A DNA stretch of 41,916 nucleotides from Bacteroidales bacterium. GTDB taxonomy: Bacteria; Bacteroidota; Bacteroidia; Bacteroidales; UBA932. Location of the stretch: NCBI GenBank assembly GCA_017560625.1, contig JAFZEP010000062.1, positions 1-41,916 of the forward strand. Direction: 5' to 3'. The position numbers were made by a program, and so were the translations under genes. The first letter of the stretch is position 1. Each line of letters opens with the position of its first letter. Of the stretch, positions 7,551 through 16,970 are shown piece after piece. Below the pieces are notes generated by a model. That model was not told the origin of the DNA. It worked only from the letters and a program-made list of their open reading frames with translations, and made no database searches.

Positions 7551-9230
7551 TTACCATCCGGTATTCTGTGGGTTAAGGTTAGGGTTGCTGAAGAGCTCCG
7601 ACTTAGGAATCGGATAGAGATTCATTCTGTCAGCCCAAGTACGCTTCTCTACTGTAGTACGAGCATAATCATAACCTGAATTTGTCTTCACGATGCTCAC
7701 ACCGTCAACCTGAGTCTGTGTTGTTGCTCCGATGTTCCAACGGCGTACATCCCAGAAGCGGTGATCCTCGAATGCGAACTCGACTCTCCACTCACGACGT
7801 ACTGCCTCAACGAATGAGTTGTAGTCATAAGCGTTTACAGGAGGCATCTGTGCATTGATACGAACCTGATTGAGAGCATCAAGAGCTGACATTGTGAGCT
7901 CAGCGTCTGTAGCTGTAGGATCCTTGAAGTACTCGTTTGCTGCCTCGGCATAAGTGAGGAGAGTCTCAGCGTAACGGTAGATCACCCAGTGGTGCTTGTA
8001 CTCAGCCTCAGCCTCTGGAGTGAAGCTTGTTGCCTCGTTGATGTACTTTCTGAGGTAGTAACCTGTGCATGTTCCGAGATCGCTGCGTGTTGCCGAATAG
8101 TCTGCACCGCCTACGAATGTCTCGATCTTTGTGCCCTTGAAGTCCATGCCGTTTGCAAGGATTGTGCGTGCGAAACGAGGGTCGCGGTTGTCATAAGGAC
8201 GAGCCGGATCGAAATCAGGATCATCAGACTCCCAGCCGTTTGCAGTAAGGGTCACATCATAACCGTTGATTGTCTGGAACGCATCCACAAGGTTCTGAGT
8301 TGGGTATGTACCTGACATGTAAGTACGCTGACCCTCTGTGAATCTTACAGGGAAGTTGTACTCCTCGAAGCTGTTGCTCTCAGAATTCATTCTGATGAGG
8401 ATGTTCTCAGGAGAACCTGTTGTGTTCACCTTCTCGCCTGAATCAAGTACATAGATGCCGAGGTTGATCACGTCCTGAGCAGCGAGAGCTGCCTTCTTCC
8501 ACTTGGCTGCGTCCATCTCAGGGTTGTGAAGCTTACTTGCAGCGTAAAGGAGAGCCTTTGTCTTCACTGCCATAGCGAAACCTCTTGTAGCGCGGCCGTA
8601 CTCGTCATCGAGCATACCGATGTAAGTTGTAGGAAGGTTTGGAGCACACTCGTCACACTCTGCAACGATGAAATCGATAACCTGATCGAAAGGAGTCTTG
8701 CTGATTGAGTTAGCCTCCTCGATGGTGAGCATCTTCATAGGAACAGGAATGTCACCGTAGCGGCGTGCAAGCTCGAAGAGATAGAATGCGCGAAGAACTC
8801 TTGCCTGATAAGGGAATGTCTTCACATGCTCCATCTGTCTCTCGTACTTTGAATCATAGTAGTACTTCGAGAAGTCGATCTTCTCGATTGACTCGAGGAA
8901 CTCTGCTACGCAACGGATACCGTTGTAGAGGCTCCACTTGTCATCAACAGTAGAAACTGAAGACCAGTTTCCGTTGTTGAATCTCTGTACACTGCCATCC
9001 GGATCACCGAACTCGGCGTCATCCGATCCGCAATCACGCATCGCGTCACCGATTGTTCCAAGATCCTGCGGCATGTAGCTGTAGATATTGGTCAGCATTC
9101 TCTGAGCATAGCTGTATGTCTCATACATGTCGTCCCTGTCGTAAACGCCGCTTGTCTCATCGAAATCAAGCAGGTTGCAACTCTGGAAGGCAAGGGCTGC
9201 TGCCAGGATTATATAAATAAACTTTTTCAT
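7551..9230 (-). CDS. SusD/RagB family nutrient-binding outer membrane lipoprotein
   Basis: This 559-aa SusD homologue is lipidated at Cys18 (FQSC) and ends in the family's usual NPxNTGW tail. The TPR-rich N-terminal half (for example YQARVLRAFYLFELARRYGDIPVP) and the C-terminal segment with RREWRVEFAFEDHRFWDVRRW are typical. It would cap the SusC barrel encoded just upstream and bind the glycan. The start at 9230 (MKKF...) gives a normal signal peptide; an ATG three codons earlier at 9239 is also possible. It belongs to the second SusCD pair of this PUL and is followed by two BACON lipoproteins. Confidence 0.95.
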   Translation of the reverse strand: MKKFIYIILAAALAFQSCNLLDFDETSGVYDRDDMYETYSYAQRMLTNIYSYMPQDLGTIGDAMRDCGSDDAEFGDPDGSVQRFNNGNWSSVSTVDDKWSLYNGIRCVAEFLESIEKIDFSKYYYDSKYERQMEHVKTFPYQARVLRAFYLFELARRYGDIPVPMKMLTIEEANSISKTPFDQVIDFIVAECDECAPNLPTTYIGMLDDEYGRATRGFAMAVKTKALLYAASKLHNPEMDAAKWKKAALAAQDVINLGIYVLDSGEKVNTTGSPENILIRMNSESNSFEEYNFPVRFTEGQRTYMSGTYPTQNLVDAFQTINGYDVTLTANGWESDDPDFDPARPYDNRDPRFARTILANGMDFKGTKIETFVGGADYSATRSDLGTCTGYYLRKYINEATSFTPEAEAEYKHHWVIYRYAETLLTYAEAANEYFKDPTATDAELTMSALDALNQVRINAQMPPVNAYDYNSFVEAVRREWRVEFAFEDHRFWDVRRWNIGATTQTQVDGVSIVKTNSGYDYARTTVEKRTWADRMNLYPIPKSELFSNPNLNPQNTGW

Positions 9231-9247
9231 TTCGTCCATGCCTTAGT

Positions 9248-11977
9248 TTAGAAGTTGAACTTAACGCCTGCCCAGAATACTCTTGTAGACGGATAAGCCG
9301 CCTCAAGCTGCTCAGGGTCAGCGAACTTGATATTGTCAAGGCTGAAGAGGTTTGTACCGTTCAATGACACTGTCACGTCAGCGAACTTGGCAACCTTCTT
9401 AGGGATTGTATAAGAAACACCTACATTACGGAGCTTGATGAACGAACCGTCTCTGTACCAAAGTGAGTTCTTACGGTAGTTGTTAGGGTTCTCGAGAGTT
9501 GTAAGACGTGGCATTGTAGCCTTGTCTGCATTCTCTGGAGTCCAAGTCACCTCACGTGCGAGGAAGTTGTTCGAGATAGTACCGTTGCTTACGAGAGGCT
9601 GGTAGAGTGGTGAATCGAGGAGATTCACTGTCACACCTGTAACACCCTGGAAGTCAGCATATACCTGGAATCCCTTATAAGATGCGTTGAGACCGAAACC
9701 GAACTGGAAGAGCGGAGTTGTTGAACCGAACATCTTCACAACGTCCTCATCGTTGATCACTCCGTCACCGTTCTGGTCCTTGTACTTGAGGTCACCAGGA
9801 CGAACGTCACCGAATGTCTGCTTAGGGCTGTTGTTGATCTCATACTGGTTCTGGAAGATTCCGATAACCTCAAGACCATAACGCTGTCCGATCGGGTTGC
9901 CTGCATGGTAGAGATAATCGTAGTTCTGGTATGCCTGACCGTCGTTCACAACCTCAGTGAAGAGCCATCCGCCGTTTGCATAAGCACCGTATGAGAAGTC
10001 GCCGCACTTGTCGTTCCAAGAAAGACCGAGGTCGATACCCTTGTACTTGTTCTCACCCATACTCTGGTCCTTCACACCGATACCGATGACACCAGATACG
10101 TTAGATGGAGAGATGAGGATGTTGCTGCGGTTCTCAGCGAAAGCCTCGGCATTGATAGAGAGTCTTCTCTGGAAGAATCCGAGGTCGAATCCTACAGTTG
10201 CCTTAGTTGACTTCTCCGGCTCGAGGAATGATGCAGGAAGGTCACCCTCTGCACGTCCCGAGTAGCTTGTAGCATTCTCACCGAAGCGGTAGCCGCTTGC
10301 GTTTGAGCTGCCGTAAGTCTGGAGGAAGAGCTCGTGCTCGAGGTTTCCGTCATATCCTGAGATACCTGCCGATCCGTAAACCTTTGCATAAGGCTCCTTG
10401 GAGATGATATAGGCAACGCTCAATGCAGGATATACATTGAATCTCTGGCCCTTTGGAAGGTATGCAGAACCCGAGTAGTTCACAGCGAGGTCTGCGAAGA
10501 GTCTTTCGTTCCAGTTGTAGCTTACAGTTCCGAGAACCTCCTGAGTCTTCGAAGAAGCATTACGCTTGTTGAAGATGTAAGAGCGCTGTCTGTATGCAGC
10601 ATGCGCCTCGATATGATGCTTGCCGAAAGTTCTCTCCCAGTTCAGACGTGCCTGAAGCTCTGAACGCATTCCAAGGCTATGGAAATACTGGTCATAGCTC
10701 ATTGTCTTCGAGTCTGTTCCGTAATAAGTAGGAGTGAATGGGAAGACTGCTGGAGAGATCTCTGCATATCTGTAGTTCTTGTAAGAGATCTCTGTCATCT
10801 CACCTGTGTAGTCGAAAGCGACGCTCACATCAGCCGAGAGGCCCTTGAGGACCATGTCGAGATCCTGACGCAGAACCATGTCTGCAAGAACTCGTGTCTC
10901 CGCATAGAGGTGATTACCTGAATCCTGATGAAGGGCTACAGGGTTGTTTGCACCATAGAGCTTCGATCCGCCATAAGTGCCGTCATAAAGCTTGATAGGG
11001 AAAGCTGCCGCAGGAGTCTTGTAGATAGTCTCCTCGATAGACTCGCCGCTGATATTCTCCCAATAAGGGCGGTTGAACTCTGAAAGACGGGCCATCACAC
11101 CGAGCTTCATGGAAGTTGTGTTTGTGATGTTCACATCCACGTTTGCTCTGATGCCGAGGCGGTTGTCATAAGTGTTTGCATTGTAGCGGTCGTCAGAAGT
11201 AGGCTTCACATAGAGTGAGTTGTCCTTCATATAGTCGACAGCTGCAAAGTAACGGAAGTTCCTGTTTCCTCCTGTGAATGTAAGCTGCGCACGGTGGTTG
11301 TCAGCTGCCTGGCGGTAGATCTGGTTCATCCAGTTCACATTCGCATACATGTCCGGTCTCTGACCGTTTGCAAAGTATACGAGCGCATCATTGTTGTACA
11401 TTGCCGGAAGACCGTCGAGAGCGCGAGCCTCGTTGACCTTGAGAGCATATGTATAAGAAGAAGAGAACTGAGGAGCACGGAACATAGTGCTGACTCCTGC
11501 CTGATATTTGGCAGTCACTTTAAGAGGAGTCGCCTGACCTCTCTTTGTTGTGATCATGATCACACCGTTTCCACCCTTCACACCATAGATGGCTGCAGAC
11601 ACAGCATCCTTGAGGATGGTGACAGATTCGATCTCTACAGATGTAATGTCTGAGAGCTCGCGAGGGTAACCGTCGACGAGCACGAGCGGCGCATGACCGT
11701 GCAGCTCAAGGCTCGACTGGTTGATTTCGCTTCTGCCGGTACCCTGCTCGACAAGGAGACCGGAGAACTGGCCATAGAGGGCCTTCGCTATATCGACTTC
11801 CGGACTCTTCTGGAAGACAGCAGCGTCACGCACGATGTTTCCATTTGCCTGCACCTTATAAGGATTTGCAATTACAATGGAATCCACCTGCGAGAGCTCG
11901 ACAGGTTCCTGAGCGGAAGCTGTCGCACCTGCCAGCAGAAGAGGAAGTATAATGTATTTGCTAATTTTTTTCATCAT
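9248..11977 (-). CDS. SusC/RagA TonB-dependent transporter, short form without the N-terminal extension
   Basis: This 909-aa outer membrane transporter has a signal peptide (about 1-22) and then goes almost directly into the plug. The plug shows VLVDGYPREL (99-108), TILKDA (120-125), IYGVKGGNGVI (130-140) and TTKRG (143-147); the rest is the 22-stranded beta-barrel ending in KFNF. The carboxypeptidase-regulatory-like domain seen in the neighbouring SusC (13781-16936) is absent, which explains the shorter length against the usual 1000 or so. It should import oligosaccharides with the SusD encoded 17 bases downstream. The equivalent second SusC in the other PUL (36667-39450) is short in the same way. 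Confidence 0.93.
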   Translation of the reverse strand: MMKKISKYIILPLLLAGATASAQEPVELSQVDSIVIANPYKVQANGNIVRDAAVFQKSPEVDIAKALYGQFSGLLVEQGTGRSEINQSSLELHGHAPLVLVDGYPRELSDITSVEIESVTILKDAVSAAIYGVKGGNGVIMITTKRGQATPLKVTAKYQAGVSTMFRAPQFSSSYTYALKVNEARALDGLPAMYNNDALVYFANGQRPDMYANVNWMNQIYRQAADNHRAQLTFTGGNRNFRYFAAVDYMKDNSLYVKPTSDDRYNANTYDNRLGIRANVDVNITNTTSMKLGVMARLSEFNRPYWENISGESIEETIYKTPAAAFPIKLYDGTYGGSKLYGANNPVALHQDSGNHLYAETRVLADMVLRQDLDMVLKGLSADVSVAFDYTGEMTEISYKNYRYAEISPAVFPFTPTYYGTDSKTMSYDQYFHSLGMRSELQARLNWERTFGKHHIEAHAAYRQRSYIFNKRNASSKTQEVLGTVSYNWNERLFADLAVNYSGSAYLPKGQRFNVYPALSVAYIISKEPYAKVYGSAGISGYDGNLEHELFLQTYGSSNASGYRFGENATSYSGRAEGDLPASFLEPEKSTKATVGFDLGFFQRRLSINAEAFAENRSNILISPSNVSGVIGIGVKDQSMGENKYKGIDLGLSWNDKCGDFSYGAYANGGWLFTEVVNDGQAYQNYDYLYHAGNPIGQRYGLEVIGIFQNQYEINNSPKQTFGDVRPGDLKYKDQNGDGVINDEDVVKMFGSTTPLFQFGFGLNASYKGFQVYADFQGVTGVTVNLLDSPLYQPLVSNGTISNNFLAREVTWTPENADKATMPRLTTLENPNNYRKNSLWYRDGSFIKLRNVGVSYTIPKKVAKFADVTVSLNGTNLFSLDNIKFADPEQLEAAYPSTRVFWAGVKFNF

Positions 11978-11993
11978 CTGGTATCTTTAAAGT

Positions 11994-13769
11994 TTACCAT
12001 CCAGGATTCTGGGTCATTCCATAACCCTTGTTGACCTCTGTTACAGGAATCGGAGCAAGATACCATCTTGTATCCCAATTCAACGCCCAGTTTCTTGTAG
12101 CAAGTTCATACTTAGAGTATGTGAATGAATCAGGGTTGTCCGGTTTTCCTCCCTTACCCTCTGAATAAAGGCCATAGAGCTGCTTGGTGAAATCTTCCTT
12201 GAGACCGTAGCGGATCATATCGAACCAACGGAACTCCTCGAAACCGAATTCACAGTCACGCTCGCGGATAAGGGCTGCACGGAACTGATCCTTGTTCATG
12301 CCCTCAGCAAGTGCAGGAAGACCGACGCGCGCTCTCACGAGGTTTACGTACTCGTATGCCTTAGCCTGGTCTCCAGCCTCGTTGTGAGCCTCGGCTGCGT
12401 TGAGAAGAACCTCGGCATAACGCATGAGAGACCAATGAGGAGGAACGTTCTCGCGGTCAGCATCCTTCTGGAGGACGTACTTCATAGCAAGGAAACCGGT
12501 ACCGTCCGCACGATAGTTAGGATGGTTGATGTGTACCTTTGCCATGTTCTCATTGTCCCAGTAGTCACCAGGAACAGCGATGTTCTCATAAAGACGAGGG
12601 TCACGTGTCTCTGTACCAGTCACACAGTTACCTGTAGTGAAGAATGGCTGAGCTGAAGGGTTCTCCCAGTCGAAGTTCTCAGGGAACTCGCTTCCGTCTG
12701 CCCATCCGTACTTGTTCACCCAGTTGAGAGTAGGGCAGATGTACTCGGCCTTTTCGATCCAGTTGTCATGATAGTCAGAATCGTAGTCCTTTCTTACTGA
12801 GATGATCGACTCAGAAGTTCCACGCTCGAAATATCCCTTGCGATATGCAAGACGATATGCTCTTGGAGTTGCCTCTGCAGGCTGAACAAGACCATAGTAT
12901 CCGTTCTGCGCAAGCTCGCTCATGAACTCGTCTGCAGCATCCTTGGCAGCTGTCCAACGTGCAGCGTCGTAGTTGCCGTAGCAGTGATACTGGTTAGCTT
13001 CAGCATGCCATGGAACATCCGAGTTGAATGTTGGGCTGGCTGCAAAGCAGAGTACGCGGAGCTTGAGACCGAGAGCTGCTGCTCTTGTCATACGGCCGTC
13101 ATCGTTAGGATCGGCATTGTACCAAGGAAGGTCAGCCTTCGCCTCGTCACAAAGCTTTACGATGAAGTCCACAGTCTCAGCGAAAGTGTTTCTTGGATAA
13201 ACCATCTCCTCTGTAGTAGAGACAGCGTGATCAAGGATAGGAACACCGCCCAGATAACGGAGCATGTTCGCGTATGCGATAGCGATACAAACCTTAGCCT
13301 CTGCCTTCATCTTGGCGATTTCTGCAGGAGTTGCATCAGGAATTCTATCTGCATTCTCGATGAAAAGCCAGCCGTAACGGATAGCTGTATAATCTTTCTC
13401 CGAGCCGAAACGATAAGCCTCGCTGCCGGTGTATGATGTCATACTTGCACCGAGTGCACCATTATAATAAAGGTTCTTTGGACCGTCAGATCCGAAACCC
13501 TGGTTACTCTGAGCGTGGTCAGTGATACACTCGATCACGTTTCCGCCCATCTTAGAGTCAAAACCACTTGTAATTCCGTAAGGAAGATAAGCATATGCCG
13601 TTACAAGCACCTTGTCAGCGTCCTTCTTGGTAGCGAAAAGAGTCTCGATTGTTGCTCCTGAAGTCTCAGGTGCATCGCTGAGTCCCGCATCTCCAAGCTG
13701 GAGGGTCTCACATGAAGACATCATGACTCCCAAAAGGACTGCTATAAATATATTTCTTGTTGTTTTCAT
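11994..13769 (-). CDS. SusD/RagB family outer membrane lipoprotein
   Basis: This 591-aa SusD homologue has lipobox MSSC (Cys20) and the C-terminal signature GYGMTQNPGW. Inside are RYAEVLLNAAEAHNEAG and RERDCEFGFEEFRWFDMIR, both typical of the family's TPR and C-terminal regions. It pairs with the full-length SusC encoded 11 bases upstream and precedes the short SusC by 16 bases. It probably binds the incoming glycan at the surface and acts as the lid of the transporter. The ligand is not readable from sequence. Confidence 0.95.
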   Translation of the reverse strand: MKTTRNIFIAVLLGVMMSSCETLQLGDAGLSDAPETSGATIETLFATKKDADKVLVTAYAYLPYGITSGFDSKMGGNVIECITDHAQSNQGFGSDGPKNLYYNGALGASMTSYTGSEAYRFGSEKDYTAIRYGWLFIENADRIPDATPAEIAKMKAEAKVCIAIAYANMLRYLGGVPILDHAVSTTEEMVYPRNTFAETVDFIVKLCDEAKADLPWYNADPNDDGRMTRAAALGLKLRVLCFAASPTFNSDVPWHAEANQYHCYGNYDAARWTAAKDAADEFMSELAQNGYYGLVQPAEATPRAYRLAYRKGYFERGTSESIISVRKDYDSDYHDNWIEKAEYICPTLNWVNKYGWADGSEFPENFDWENPSAQPFFTTGNCVTGTETRDPRLYENIAVPGDYWDNENMAKVHINHPNYRADGTGFLAMKYVLQKDADRENVPPHWSLMRYAEVLLNAAEAHNEAGDQAKAYEYVNLVRARVGLPALAEGMNKDQFRAALIRERDCEFGFEEFRWFDMIRYGLKEDFTKQLYGLYSEGKGGKPDNPDSFTYSKYELATRNWALNWDTRWYLAPIPVTEVNKGYGMTQNPGW

Positions 13770-13780
13770 ATCAGACCGGA

Positions 13781-16700
13781 TTAGAAGTTGATGTTAAGTG
13801 AAAGGTTGTATGTCTTAACCAATGGATATACACCATCGTTGTTTGACACTGTCTCTGGATCCTGGAATGTAAGGCTTGTGAAAGTCAGGAGGTTGTATCC
13901 TGTAAAGCTTACATTGAGGCTGTTGACTCCGATGCGGTCGAAGAACTTGTTGCGGCCGAATGTGTAGCCGAACTGAGCGCTCTTGAGTCGGATGTATGAA
14001 GCATCACGGAGCCACAGTGTAGACGGTGCAGAGTTCCATGACTCAGACTTCTCAGCTGCACGTGGAAGTGTTCCGTTTGGATTCTCAGTAGTCCAGCAGT
14101 CTCTGTAGAAGTAGTCGAGAAGACCACGGTTACCTGAGTTTGTGAATGGGATACGGTACTCCACCTCGAGCATCTTGTTTACGTTTGTAGCTGCGATCCA
14201 GTTGAGGTTGAGGTTGAATCCCTTCCAAGAGAACTTCCAGTTCGAACCGAACATATACTCTGGTCTGTCAGCGAAACCATAAACCATTGTATCGTTTCCG
14301 TCTACCTTTCCATCACCGTTGAGGTCTGCATACATACAGTCTCCCGGGTATACAGTTGCATTTGGCTGAGGAAGCTCAGGATTGAGTCTCTGAACGCCGT
14401 TCTCATCTGTATAGAAGTCGTCGTAGTTGTAGAGACGGATAAACTTGTAAAGACCATCGTTGCGTCCTGTAGAACCGCCGGTCATGTTCTGATAGTCATA
14501 CTGGCTCTTCACCTCATCCATGTATACGATCTCGTTGCGTGCGAATGTAACGTTAGCATCGATGTTGTATCTGAACTCTCCGATGTTGTCCTTCCAGCCG
14601 AGAGCGACCTCGTAACCCTGGTTGTCGACGATACCGATGTTCATATTAGGAAGCGATGTCGCGATGATGCCAGGAGTAGAGTTAGGAGAGATGAGGATAC
14701 CTGTCCTATGCTCCTTGAAGAGGTCTCCTGAGAAATGGAGTCTGTTGTTGAAGAGGTCGAAGTCGAGACCGACGTTGTACTTCAACGCAGTTTCCCAAGA
14801 TACGCCAAGGTTACCAGGAGTTCCTGTAGTATAATAAGGTACACCGTTAGGGTTGTTTACACCGAAGCTGTATGAACCGGCCTCATCCCATACGCTGTTC
14901 ATGTACATGAATCGTGTAGAAGTACCGAGGTCATTACCTACCTTACCTACTGAAGCGCGGATCTTGAGGTGGTCGATCCAACCTACCTTCTGCATCCACT
15001 TCTCCTCAGAGATCACCCAACCGAATGATGCTGAAGGGAAGAGACCGTAACGTGTCTTGCCAGGAGCGAAGTTCTCAGAACCGTTGTAACCTGCACTCAC
15101 GTCGAGGAGGTATCTGTCTGCATAACCATAAGTTGCGCGTGCCACGAAGCCTACATAACCTCTTGGGAGGTAAGAGTACTTAGATGGGTAATAGTCGCGT
15201 GTCTGGTTGTAGAGGAGGAGACCTGAAACAGCGTGCTTGCCTGCAAACTTTCTGCTGTAATCTGCACGAGCCTCGAGGTACCAGCTTCTGTCTGAGCTTG
15301 TTGACTCGCTGTAAGAAAGAGGGGCCATTGTGCCGCTTGGCTTGAACACGTAAGTCTTGTCGAAGTCAGGATCGTTGATGGCAAGGCCGTCACCCTCCTG
15401 GAAAGACTTATAGTTGATTCTCTGCTCAAGAGCGTCTGAACCCTTATGCTGCTTCTTGATGTACATGTTGGTGTCATAACCTCCCTTTACACCGAGGCTG
15501 AGGCCTTCTGTGATGAAGTCGAGTCTCTGAGTGATCGCGAGGTCGAGGTTGAGAGCTGTGTTGTACTTCTCCTCGTAACCCATATTATAATAGGTCATGT
15601 AACCGCTACGACGTGTTGTCGCAGGAGTAGGACCATCACCGACATAAGTAAGAGGGATACCGTTCACCATACCAGGGCTGGCATTTGGAGTAACCCAGAG
15701 AGTTGTGAAGATCCAGACATTGTCATCGATACCGTCGTCCTCCATAGGCTCGTAAGTCTTACCTACCACTCCGCTGATGTTCAGCTTCATGTCTGTAGTC
15801 TCTGTGAGCTTGAAGTCGAGGTTTGCACGGTAGTTATAACGGTTGTAAGAGAAGTTGTTGTTATATGAGAGGCCTGGCATCTGTCTCAAGATACCGTCCT
15901 GGAACATATAACCCATTGATACGAAGTAACGTACCTTGTCCGAACCACCTGAAATGTTGATGTTGTTCTTTGTCTGGAGGAAGGCCTTGCGGTAAAGGAT
16001 CTCTTTCCAGTTTGTGTTAGGGAACACGAGTGGATCAGAACCTGTACGGTATGCCTCGATAGCCTCAGGAGTGTAATACGCCTTAGGGTCAGTCACACCG
16101 TCATTCTGCTGCTTGAGGTTCCAGAATGATGCGAACTCGTAACTGCTGACCTGAGTAAGGAAGTCAAGCGGCTGCTGAACACCTGTGATGCTGCTCACTG
16201 AGATCTTTGGCTTACCTGCATCACCACGCTTTGTTGTAACGAGGATTACACCGTTCGCACCACGCACACCGAATACGGCTGTAGATGCGGCATCCTTGAG
16301 GATAGAGAGGCTCTCGATCTCGTTAGGGTCGATTGTATTGAGCGGACGCTCTACACCGTCGACGAGAATGAGCGGAGTCGATGCTCCGTCTGAAAGCGAG
16401 CTGACACCACGCACGTAGATATCAGCATAGTCATCACCTGGCTTACCTGAAACCTGGACTGTAGTCACACCTGGAAGCTGACCAGAGAGGACATTCGAGA
16501 TGTCCGCTACAGGAGCCGCAACAAGTTCCTTTGAATCGATTGATGCAAGGGCTCCTGTTACAGTCGCCTTGGTCTGCGTACCGTAGGCCACAACTACTGT
16601 CGCCTCCAATGACTCTGTTTCGTCATCGAGGACAACAACCAGATTCTGTCTTTTACCGACCTCCACATCTTTGGCTGCATAGCCAAGAGCAGATACAGTA

Positions 16701-16936
16701 AGCACAGTAGTCTCAGATGGTACTGTGATCTGGAACAATCCGTCCAGATCCGCAGCTACTCCGTTGGTCGTGCCAGCAATGGTCACGCCCGCACCGATGA
16801 CCGGCTGTCCTGCGTTGTCGATGATCTTACCGTTGACTGTAATGCCCTTCTGTGCGAATGCATTACTGCCCAGAGCACAAATCATCAGACAGCACATTGT
16901 AGCCAATCTCGCTAAATGGACTAGTTTCTGTTTCAT
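13781..16936 (-). CDS. SusC/RagA TonB-dependent transporter, full length
   Basis: This 1051-aa protein has a signal peptide (about 1-28) and a carboxypeptidase-regulatory-like domain (about 31-110, with the IIDNAGQPVIGAGVTIAGT pattern). A TonB-box-like stretch (ATVVVAYG, near 112-119) follows, then the plug with LVDGVERPL (191-199), SILKDAASTAVFGVRGANGV (211-230) and TTKRG (234-238). The rest is the barrel, ending in LSLNINF. It imports oligosaccharides across the outer membrane using TonB-ExbBD energy. It is the first transporter of region 1, 34 bases after a GH18 gene, and forms a pair with the SusD at 11994-13769. Confidence 0.95.
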   Translation of the reverse strand: MKQKLVHLARLATMCCLMICALGSNAFAQKGITVNGKIIDNAGQPVIGAGVTIAGTTNGVAADLDGLFQITVPSETTVLTVSALGYAAKDVEVGKRQNLVVVLDDETESLEATVVVAYGTQTKATVTGALASIDSKELVAAPVADISNVLSGQLPGVTTVQVSGKPGDDYADIYVRGVSSLSDGASTPLILVDGVERPLNTIDPNEIESLSILKDAASTAVFGVRGANGVILVTTKRGDAGKPKISVSSITGVQQPLDFLTQVSSYEFASFWNLKQQNDGVTDPKAYYTPEAIEAYRTGSDPLVFPNTNWKEILYRKAFLQTKNNINISGGSDKVRYFVSMGYMFQDGILRQMPGLSYNNNFSYNRYNYRANLDFKLTETTDMKLNISGVVGKTYEPMEDDGIDDNVWIFTTLWVTPNASPGMVNGIPLTYVGDGPTPATTRRSGYMTYYNMGYEEKYNTALNLDLAITQRLDFITEGLSLGVKGGYDTNMYIKKQHKGSDALEQRINYKSFQEGDGLAINDPDFDKTYVFKPSGTMAPLSYSESTSSDRSWYLEARADYSRKFAGKHAVSGLLLYNQTRDYYPSKYSYLPRGYVGFVARATYGYADRYLLDVSAGYNGSENFAPGKTRYGLFPSASFGWVISEEKWMQKVGWIDHLKIRASVGKVGNDLGTSTRFMYMNSVWDEAGSYSFGVNNPNGVPYYTTGTPGNLGVSWETALKYNVGLDFDLFNNRLHFSGDLFKEHRTGILISPNSTPGIIATSLPNMNIGIVDNQGYEVALGWKDNIGEFRYNIDANVTFARNEIVYMDEVKSQYDYQNMTGGSTGRNDGLYKFIRLYNYDDFYTDENGVQRLNPELPQPNATVYPGDCMYADLNGDGKVDGNDTMVYGFADRPEYMFGSNWKFSWKGFNLNLNWIAATNVNKMLEVEYRIPFTNSGNRGLLDYFYRDCWTTENPNGTLPRAAEKSESWNSAPSTLWLRDASYIRLKSAQFGYTFGRNKFFDRIGVNSLNVSFTGYNLLTFTSLTFQDPETVSNNDGVYPLVKTYNLSLNINF

Positions 16937-16970
16937 TGTTTTTAGTGTTAATAATTATAGGATATCAGTC

